Source: an uncultured Clostridia bacterium | GTDB lineage: Bacteria; Bacillota; Clostridia; Christensenellales; UBA1242 | DNA: 6,732 bases | Assembly (NCBI GenBank): GCA_946615295.1 | Contig: CAMOHL010000042.1 | Location: 1-6,732, forward strand | Direction: 5' to 3' | Part shown: one piece after another, positions 1-5,065 of the stretch | Layout of the letters: every line of letters begins with the position of its first letter | Numbering within the stretch: the first letter of the stretch is position 1 | Translations under genes and position numbers: made by a program | The notes under the pieces: generated by a model | Told to the model about the DNA's origin: nothing | The model's database searches: none | What the model saw: only the letters and a program-made list of their open reading frames with translations

Positions 1-677
1 GGATATGACGATATTGGAAATTCATTCCACTTAACAAGGTCGCCGTCAATACGATACCTTATAACAACATTATCTTCTCCCGGTTCAATGTGAATATCAC
101 TTGCTCTGAGTGGCAAAGCTTCTCTTATAATAGAATCAACAAACTTAACAGCTGGTGCATCTTGCACATACAAATCTGTATCAAGCTGTTTGGTTCCATC
201 TTCTGCGTCTTTTACAATTATGTTAAGAGCATCTCTTGTTGTTAGATTTGCTTCGTAAGAATTTAAGAAATCAACTATCTTTTGCTTTTCAACAAGCACA
301 AATTCAACAACACCATCAAACTTCATTCTAACAATAGATTCCATTTCTGGATTTATGGCTTCGCTTGTCGCAACAACCATATTGTTGTTTTTTGAAACAT
401 ATAGTGGCAAAAACAAAAACTTTTTCATCAAATCTATTGAAAAATATTTCTCTATGTTTTGAGAAATTGTTATATAATCTAGGTCTATTGCTTGCCTATC
501 AAAAAGATATGCTTCTGCTTCTTGTTTGTTTAGGTTTGATATCTTTCCATTCAAAGCCAAATCTTCAAGAACATCAAATGATTCGTCTTCAAATTTTTTA
601 GACAATTTTTCAAATTGACTTTCGGTTATTATATTTTCTTTTAAAAGATATTTTGCAAGTATTTCATTTTTAACCAT
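1..677 (-). CDS. pilB: PilB/GspE-type pilus assembly ATPase, N-terminal part (3' end outside window)
   Basis: This is the hexameric cytoplasmic ATPase that drives pilus or pseudopilus polymerisation with PilC. My translation gives an ATG at 675-677 and about 225 codons running off the left edge. Residues 1 to about 140 look like the N-terminal (T2SSE_N/MshEN-type) domain, with stretches such as ITESQFEKL and FLFLPLYVSKNNNMVVATS. The family signature RASDIHIEP is at residues 191-199, followed by VIRYRIDGDLV at 205-215. The Walker A and B boxes would lie beyond the window and cannot be checked. The long domain ahead of ASDIHIEP favours PilB over the shorter competence ATPase ComGA, which lacks that domain. 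The start is supported by GGAGAA 4-5 bases upstream. The RLGxxL-type motif expected in c-di-GMP-binding MshEN domains is not evident (the N-terminus reads MVKNEILAKYLLKENIIT). The gene follows pilC after a 107-base A-rich spacer, unlike the near-zero gaps elsewhere. Confidence 0.93.
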   Translation of the reverse strand, partial: MVKNEILAKYLLKENIITESQFEKLSKKFEDESFDVLEDLALNGKISNLNKQEAEAYLFDRQAIDLDYITISQNIEKYFSIDLMKKFLFLPLYVSKNNNMVVATSEAINPEMESIVRMKFDGVVEFVLVEKQKIVDFLNSYEANLTTRDALNIIVKDAEDGTKQLDTDLYVQDAPAVKFVDSIIREALPLRASDIHIEPGEDNVVIRYRIDGDLVKWNEFPISSY

Positions 678-681
678 ACTG

Positions 682-687
682 TTCTCC
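682..687 (-). promoter_or_regulatory. Shine-Dalgarno site of pilB
   Basis: On the minus strand GGAGAA precedes the ATG at 677 by four bases. It is among the clearest ribosome binding sites in the window and fixes the pilB start. It fits independent initiation of pilB translation, since the pilC stop is over 100 bases away. Confidence 0.7.
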
Positions 688-710
688 ATATATTTTTACA
701 AAATCGTTAA

Positions 711-779
711 TTTTTTGTGTTTTTTTTCAATTTTTTTGATTTTTTTTGCAGTTTTTTAGTGTTTTTTTAAATATTTTTT
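711..779 (-). promoter_or_regulatory. Helically phased A-tract block (predicted curved DNA) in the pilC-pilB spacer
   Basis: Seven T-runs of 6-8 bases on the + strand (A-runs on the coding strand) lie at 711-716, 720-727, 731-737, 740-747, 752-757, 762-768 and 774-779. Their centres are spaced 10, 10.5, 9.5, 11, 10.5 and 11.5 bases, a mean of 10.5, matching the helical repeat of B-DNA. In-phase A-tracts of this kind are established to give intrinsic curvature. The block fills most of the gap between the pilC stop and the pilB start. I see no convincing -35/-10 pair for pilB and no hairpin terminator here. A role as a bent upstream element, a nucleoid-protein site or an A-rich leader is inference. 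Confidence 0.6.
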
Positions 780-784
780 AACCT

Positions 785-1996
785 TTATGCTTTTAGTGAT
801 GTTATCATGCTCAAGATTGGAGTGTATATTGCAATAAACATAAGAGCAATAAATCCACCCAAAACAGAAAGTAAAATTGGTTGAATTGTTGATGATATAA
901 GTCCAAGAGCTGATTCAACTTCTTGGTCAAAATATTCGTTTGTCTGCAAAAGTAGTTTGTCAGTTGAACCTGTTTTTTCTCCAACTGCTATCATTTGAGT
1001 AACAACAGTTGAAAGTTTCATTTCTAGAGTTATTGCTGTTGAAAGTGGAATTCCCTTTTTAACATCCAAAATAACTCTATCAAATTGCTTTTGCAAATGT
1101 TTGTTTTTTATAATGTTTCTAATACTATTTAATGAAGACACAATGTCTAGACCACTTGAAAGTAGTAATCCTAAACACTCAACAAATTGTGATGTGAAAA
1201 GTGCCATATTTATTCTGCTGAATATTGGCAAAGTGGTTTTTAGTTTGTCGAGTTGCAATCTGCCCTTTTCTGTTTTGCCATATATATATGCAAGTCCTAC
1301 TATCGCCAAAATACTCAAAACAATAATCTGCCAATAACTTTGCATAAATTTTGAAAGGTTGAACAGAAAGACGGTCATTGCTGGCAACTCTATATCCATT
1401 TTTGCAAATGACGAAACAAATGTTGGAATAACAAAATGAAGCATAACAACAAACACTGCAATCATCAAAAATGAAATTACAATTGGATAAGCAAGTGCAG
1501 AACGGAGTTTGTGTCTATTTTTTTGATCTCTTGTATAGTAGTTTGCAACAGAGACTAAAACCTTGTCTAAATTTCCCGATGTCTCACCAACATATACCAT
1601 TGAAGTAAAGAAATGTGGAAAAACTTTTGGATATTTTTTCATTGACTCTGAAAGCATTAGTCCTGCATACAAATCATCAATAACTTTTTCTAGTGTTTTT
1701 TTGAGTAAGCTGGAATATGATTGTTCCTTCAAAATTGTCAAACTTTCAACAATTGATATTCCTGAACTTATCAAAATTGAAAACTGTTTGCTAAAACTTG
1801 TGAGTTCCTTTACTCCAACCTTTCCTGTAAGGGTAAAAAATGTTGAAGGAGCACTGTTTGACATTGCTTTTATGCTGACAATAAACAAATCTTGCTTTGC
1901 CAAATTTTGACGAACATATTCTTCACTGTCCGCAATATATGTTCCACTAACCTTTTTTCCTTCAAGGTCTTTTGCTACATAAACAAACTTTTTCAT
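785..1996 (-). CDS. pilC: PilC/GspF-type inner-membrane platform protein
   Basis: This polytopic membrane protein is the platform on which PilB acts to insert pilins into the growing fibre. With the ATG at 1994-1996 it has 403 residues, the usual length for the family. Two T2SSF domains are visible, about residues 64-190 and 266-390. Each begins with a similar segment (FSKQFSILISSGISIVESL at 68-86; FTSQFVECLGLLLSSGLDIV at 267-286) and carries a VGE-containing motif (VGETSGNLDKVL at 136-147; VGEKTGSTDKLL at 338-349). Hydrophobic helices are near 169-190, 222-240 and 371-392. The chosen ATG overlaps the pilD stop as ATGA. No Shine-Dalgarno sequence is seen before it, which suggests translational coupling to pilD. 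A TTG nine codons upstream (2023) is in frame, but it lies inside pilD and adds residues not expected before the start (MKKFVYVAKD). pilC precedes pilB here, the reverse of the common pilB-pilT-pilC order. Confidence 0.95.
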   Translation of the reverse strand: MKKFVYVAKDLEGKKVSGTYIADSEEYVRQNLAKQDLFIVSIKAMSNSAPSTFFTLTGKVGVKELTSFSKQFSILISSGISIVESLTILKEQSYSSLLKKTLEKVIDDLYAGLMLSESMKKYPKVFPHFFTSMVYVGETSGNLDKVLVSVANYYTRDQKNRHKLRSALAYPIVISFLMIAVFVVMLHFVIPTFVSSFAKMDIELPAMTVFLFNLSKFMQSYWQIIVLSILAIVGLAYIYGKTEKGRLQLDKLKTTLPIFSRINMALFTSQFVECLGLLLSSGLDIVSSLNSIRNIIKNKHLQKQFDRVILDVKKGIPLSTAITLEMKLSTVVTQMIAVGEKTGSTDKLLLQTNEYFDQEVESALGLISSTIQPILLSVLGGFIALMFIAIYTPILSMITSLKA

Positions 1997-2796
1997 ATAT
2001 TTGTCAACAAAGACATATACCAATCAACAATATAGTTGCCAGCAAACATTGCAATCAATGCAAATATTGAAATGAATGTTGCAAAAGGATATTCCTTGTT
2101 TGCTCCTCCCTTATTTTTCAAAGTTAAAATTAACAATACTATTGCTCCAAAAACTGAAGATAATATGATTGTTAGGATTATATTCTTTAGTCCCAAAAGC
2201 AGTCCTAAAACTGCCATCAGTTTAACATCGCCAAAGCCAAGGCCTTCTTTTTTTCTAAGCAAATAGAACAAAATTGAAACTATCCACAAAAAGCCACCAC
2301 CAACCAAAAATCCAAAAACACTACTCTTTGCATCTGCTGTTTTTGACAAAAGTGAAACTAGTCCCAAAATCAAAAGTCCTATTTGAAATTCATCTGGTAT
2401 TTCCAAATTCTCTAAATCACAACAAAATACACATATCAAAATTGATGATGCCAAACAGCCAATAGCAAACATCAAATAGTTTGTTTGAATTGAAGGTATA
2501 ATGTAGTTTGTGTTTAACATCAATGACAAAAACCAAAAAACTGTGTTTAAAATTTCAACAACAATATATCTAGGAGAAATCTTTGTTCCACAATTTCGGC
2601 ATTTACCTCTTAAAAAGAGATATGAAAACACTGGAATATTGTCATACCATTTGAGTTTATACTCACAATTTGGGCAATGTGATGCTGGCTTTGCAAGCGA
2701 CATATTTCTTGGAAGTCTATAAATCACAACATTCAAAAAACTGCCAACACAAAGTCCAATCAAAATTGTCAAGATTGTAACATAAATTTCTATCAT
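1993..2796 (-). CDS. pilD: Type IV prepilin peptidase / N-methyltransferase (A24 family)
   Basis: This membrane aspartyl protease removes the leader of type IV prepilins after the conserved Gly and usually methylates the new N-terminus. The 267-residue product shows the N-terminal motif GSFLNVVIYRLP (18-29). It has four cysteines as two CxxC pairs (Cys41/44 in CPNC and Cys66/69 in CRNC), the zinc site typical of bifunctional enzymes. The two catalytic aspartates are Asp127 in CCDLENLEIPDEF and Asp190 in GFGDVKL. A late EYPFATFISIFAL segment (235-247) matches the family's conserved C-terminal PFxPF-like region. Multiple hydrophobic helices span the protein. The ATG at 2794-2796 overlaps the preceding TGA as ATGA and has AAAGGTG five bases upstream. 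The stop overlaps the pilC start in the same way. It sits beside three prepilin genes, its expected substrates. Confidence 0.97.
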   Translation of the reverse strand: MIEIYVTILTILIGLCVGSFLNVVIYRLPRNMSLAKPASHCPNCEYKLKWYDNIPVFSYLFLRGKCRNCGTKISPRYIVVEILNTVFWFLSLMLNTNYIIPSIQTNYLMFAIGCLASSILICVFCCDLENLEIPDEFQIGLLILGLVSLLSKTADAKSSVFGFLVGGGFLWIVSILFYLLRKKEGLGFGDVKLMAVLGLLLGLKNIILTIILSSVFGAIVLLILTLKNKGGANKEYPFATFISIFALIAMFAGNYIVDWYMSLLTNI

Positions 2797-3230
2797 AATT
2801 GCACCTTTACATATCTAACAATGTTAGACAAGTAGTAATATTCTTCTCCCATATATTCTTTTTTTGTCAAATCAAAATTTTGATTTTGTTTTGCCAAAAT
2901 TTCTTTTGTTGAAAAATTATATATACAATAATAGGATATATTTTTATCATTTGCTGTTTTTGCTTTGACAACAACTGCTTTTATGTTTGCATCTTCATCA
3001 CTTGCAAAAACTCTAACTGAATAGTCATAATCATCTTTCAAACTTTCATTGATAAAATCTTGAGTTATGTTTTCCATATCAACCATTCTGTTAAGTTTTG
3101 AAATTTCATATCTGTTAGAAATTGTGCCACCCATCAAAATTGTGAAAAGGAGCATAGAAATTGAGATGATTATGGTCATAAATATCAAAGCAGTCAAAAG
3201 TGCAACACCTTTTTTTTTGTTTGAACCCAT
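2793..3230 (-). CDS. PilX/GspK-like minor prepilin lacking Glu5
   Basis: This is a probable minor pilin or pseudopilin. From the ATG at 3228-3230 it has 145 residues: a short basic leader MGSNKKKG, then a hydrophobic helix at about 9-35 (VALLTALIFMTIIISISMLL), then a soluble domain. The cleavage site would be Gly8|Val9. The mature position 5 is Thr, not the Glu that is nearly invariant in major pilins. Lack of Glu5 is typical of GspK/PilX-type tip subunits. The G-V-A-L-L-T-A-L-I pattern resembles the PilX N-terminal motif. I do not recognise the C-terminal domain (acidic and Tyr-rich, ending YVKVQL). In-frame ATGs at 3248 and 3242 are less likely because they lie inside the upstream gene and lack a ribosome site, whereas GAGGTG sits just before 3230. 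The stop overlaps the pilD start. A nine-A run encodes the Lys-Lys-Lys before the cleavage site. Confidence 0.8.
   Translation of the reverse strand: MGSNKKKGVALLTALIFMTIIISISMLLFTILMGGTISNRYEISKLNRMVDMENITQDFINESLKDDYDYSVRVFASDEDANIKAVVVKAKTANDKNISYYCIYNFSTKEILAKQNQNFDLTKKEYMGEEYYYLSNIVRYVKVQL
2802..2808 (-). promoter_or_regulatory. Shine-Dalgarno site of pilD
   Basis: AAAGGTG on the minus strand ends five bases before the pilD ATG. It lies within the last codons of the PilX-like gene, so pilD can initiate both directly and by reinitiation from the ATGA overlap. Confidence 0.6.
3210..3218 (-). repeat. Nine-A homopolymer in the PilX-like gene leader
   Basis: The coding strand carries nine consecutive A residues spanning the Lys-Lys-Lys codons directly before the predicted cleavage glycine. 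A gain or loss of one base, or RNA polymerase slippage, would shift the frame at the seventh codon and abolish the protein. Nothing in a single sequence shows that it does slip. Confidence 0.6.
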
Positions 3231-3231
3231 A

Positions 3232-3630
3232 TCACACCTCATATCCATAAATCAAGTTGCTGTTTGAATCCAAACATTCAACAGAAAATCCATCATCAAA
3301 CCGTATGTTTACAACATATTTTGAGTTTTGCTCTGTTGTTATATTCAAATCGCTTGAATAATATATCTTTGTGTTTTCTCCAAAGGTTTTTGCTTCGCCT
3401 GTCAACAATTCCATTGATGTTGAATAGTCATCTTCGCCTTGATAATATGCCTTGACATAGTTTTGGGTTTGACAAATAAAGAAATTTTGCAATTTGTTTT
3501 TGTGTCCACTATTTATAGATACATTGCAAATTGAAAATGCTATTGTTGAAACAATAACAACAATTGCAACTGCAACAACTGTTTCTACAATTGTCATTCC
3601 CCTGTTCTTTTTGTTAAAAATTTTTTTCAT
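3232..3630 (-). CDS. Type IV prepilin (short, 132 residues)
   Basis: This is a pilin or pseudopilin subunit. The leader MKKIFNKKNRG is basic and ends at Gly11. Predicted cleavage gives a mature N-terminus MTIVETVVAVAIVVIVSTIA with Glu at +5 inside a continuous hydrophobic helix, the textbook class III signal cut by PilD. The mature part would be about 121 residues with a small soluble domain containing three Cys (ICNV, FICQ, VECL). The start ATG at 3628-3630 follows AAGGT and lies 6 bases after the stop of the PilM-like gene. The TGA is one base ahead of the PilX-like start. The mature start is Met instead of the usual Phe, which PilD enzymes tolerate. Size and position suit a minor pilin or GspH/I/J-like pseudopilin. 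Which subunit it is cannot be decided from the sequence. Confidence 0.88.
   Translation of the reverse strand: MKKIFNKKNRGMTIVETVVAVAIVVIVSTIAFSICNVSINSGHKNKLQNFFICQTQNYVKAYYQGEDDYSTSMELLTGEAKTFGENTKIYYSSDLNITTEQNSKYVVNIRFDDGFSVECLDSNSNLIYGYEV
3235..3240 (-). promoter_or_regulatory. Shine-Dalgarno site deciding the PilX-like start
   Basis: GAGGTG on the minus strand precedes the ATG at 3230 by four bases and overlaps the end of the upstream prepilin gene. It favours this start over the in-frame ATGs 12 and 18 bases further upstream, neither of which has such a site. Confidence 0.6.
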
Positions 3631-3636
3631 TAAACA

Positions 3637-4590
3637 TTACCTTATACTAAAACTGAAGAAACCTTTTTTTTGTTCAACAAAATAATTACTTGTTGCCGTT
3701 TTCATAAGCTCAACAACATCAACTTTTTCAAGGTCAAAAATTTCTCCTTTAAAGTCAAAGTCAGCAAGCTTTTTTTCTGTGTTATCAATAAAAACAATTT
3801 TTTCAAATTCAAAATTTAATCCTGAATTTTTTAGGTATTTTGAAAAGTTGTCAACAAAGAATTGAAATCTTTCATAGAAATCAACTTTCTTTTCTTTCTT
3901 TTCACTCTTTTTGAACAAATCTTCCAAAGTTGTTTCTTCTTTTGAAATCTTTTTGTAGTTACTCTTTATGTATGCAACATATTTTCTGGACTGTTTTTCA
4001 ATATTGTTATAAATTGTGTATTGACACACAACCTCACCCTTTGAAACTGCAACAAGATCTATGTTGTCGCCAACCAAAGCAACAACAAAGTTTTCTTTTG
4101 CAAAAGATTTTTGTGCTTGTAAAACATAATCGCGAACCATTGCAGAAAAGAAAGAAAAATTGTTAATCTTCACACCAAACATTTCAAATGTAGATGTTAT
4201 TTGTTTTATAAACTTTTCTTTTGTTGTAGCAAACACGAATGTTGCAATATTCTTGTTTGTTGAATACAAAAACTCGGTCTTTTTCAAATCCTTGTCCTTG
4301 TTATAAATCAAATCAAACTTTGTTTCAAAGTGCTCTTTTGTTTTTCTTTTGATATTTGGCACTTCGATATTGTTTACTGCAACAAGTTCATTTGGTAAAA
4401 TAACAGTGTTTTTTTCTTTTTTTAGTATTTCAAGAATTTCTTCACTCTTGCCACAAATGTTTGTTATTATCTTTTCAAAATCTCTTTCTTTGAAATATTC
4501 GTTTAAAAAATCAACAACAAAATATTTTTGTTCATTTTGTTGTTGCAAAAGTTTAACATTTGATAAATTATAGTCAAAATATATAATCAT
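3637..4590 (-). CDS. Diverged PilM-like (actin-fold) pilus biogenesis protein
   Basis: This 317-residue soluble protein has no signal peptide or membrane helix. Its layout resembles PilM, the cytoplasmic actin-like component of the T4P alignment complex. It has a first beta strand with Asp6 (MIIYFDYNLSNVKLL), and a NTVILPNELVAVNNIEVP stretch (61-78) like the region ahead of the 'lp' segment in PilM. A helix of the IATFVFATTKEKFIKQI type (115-131) is followed by FEMFGVKINNFSFFSAMVRD (135-154). A second phosphate-loop-like strand pair follows (FVVALVGDNIDLVAVSKGEVV, 168-188). The usual DxGS/T and GG motifs for ATP are missing or altered (FDYNLS, ALVGDN, FIDNTE), so nucleotide binding may be lost. 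The C-terminus is basic and aromatic (KKGFFSFSIR). The start at 4588-4590 has GGAG seven bases upstream and follows the preceding stop by two bases. Family assignment is by pattern and context; GspL-like is the alternative. Confidence 0.6.
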   Translation of the reverse strand: MIIYFDYNLSNVKLLQQQNEQKYFVVDFLNEYFKERDFEKIITNICGKSEEILEILKKEKNTVILPNELVAVNNIEVPNIKRKTKEHFETKFDLIYNKDKDLKKTEFLYSTNKNIATFVFATTKEKFIKQITSTFEMFGVKINNFSFFSAMVRDYVLQAQKSFAKENFVVALVGDNIDLVAVSKGEVVCQYTIYNNIEKQSRKYVAYIKSNYKKISKEETTLEDLFKKSEKKEKKVDFYERFQFFVDNFSKYLKNSGLNFEFEKIVFIDNTEKKLADFDFKGEIFDLEKVDVVELMKTATSNYFVEQKKGFFSFSIR

Positions 4591-4592
4591 AT

Positions 4593-5063
4593 TTATGCTC
4601 CAAAAGTAACTAATTTTGTGTAAGTATTAAAATTTTCAAAAATATACGAACACGAAATTATTTTGCCTCTTTGAACAAAATTTATTTCTTTTATATTTTG
4701 AAATTTTAAACTTTGAGGTTCTTTTTCATTTGTATCAAAATTTAACAATTCAACAAGCAATGTCTGCTCTACTTTGTTAAAAGTTAATTCATATTGACTT
4801 GAACTATCGCTACTCTTTATTTTTATCGAATTTGTTTCTATGCTATCCAAAACAAAATTTGTGGTTGAATAGTTGTTGATAAATCTATCAATCACTTCAC
4901 TTGCTCGTTGATATTCAGCAACACATTGACTGTCGTATTGTTGCTTTTTTGATATGTTTGACACTATAACCACAAGTGATGCCACTAGGGACATCACTAT
5001 AGCTATAATTGATAAAGAAACAATAGTTTCAACAATCGTAAAACCTTTTTTCTTGTTTTTCAT
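4593..5063 (-). CDS. Type IV prepilin (156 residues)
   Basis: This is a pilin or pseudopilin subunit with a short basic leader MKNKKKG and predicted cleavage after Gly7. The mature N-terminus reads FTIVETIVSLSIIAIVMSLV, with Phe at +1 and Glu at +5, the canonical type IV pilin start. The hydrophobic segment runs to about residue 34. The soluble remainder (about 120 residues) includes a helical part with EYQRASEVIDRFI (45-57) and a beta-rich C-terminus, the general shape of GspJ/PilW-like minor pseudopilins. I cannot name the exact subunit. The ATG at 5061-5063 lies two bases after the previous stop, and only a weak AAAGAG-type ribosome site is visible, so coupling to the upstream gene is likely. 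Confidence 0.88.
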   Translation of the reverse strand: MKNKKKGFTIVETIVSLSIIAIVMSLVASLVVIVSNISKKQQYDSQCVAEYQRASEVIDRFINNYSTTNFVLDSIETNSIKIKSSDSSSQYELTFNKVEQTLLVELLNFDTNEKEPQSLKFQNIKEINFVQRGKIISCSYIFENFNTYTKLVTFGA

Positions 5064-5065
5064 AA

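Noticed and set aside
690..720. Sigma-70 type promoter for pilB (AAAAAT with upstream TG at 692-700)
   Set aside because: The -10 match is only four of six, no -35 lies at a 16-17 base spacing, and the start of transcription would fall within the ribosome site.
1997..2023. In-frame TTG start of PilC at 2023, adding nine residues
   Set aside because: It lies inside pilD with no ribosome site. The ATG at 1996 gives the ATGA overlap seen at the preceding junction and the expected MKKFVYVAKD start.
3231..3248. Upstream ATGs (3248 and 3242) for the PilX-like gene
   Set aside because: Both fall inside the upstream prepilin gene, lack a Shine-Dalgarno site and lengthen the leader. GAGGTG directly precedes the ATG at 3230.
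1..5063. Competence comG operon
   Set aside because: The ATPase has a long N-terminal domain absent from ComGA, and a PilM-like gene and an embedded prepilin peptidase are present. The layout fits a T4P-type cluster better, though a DNA-uptake role is not excluded.
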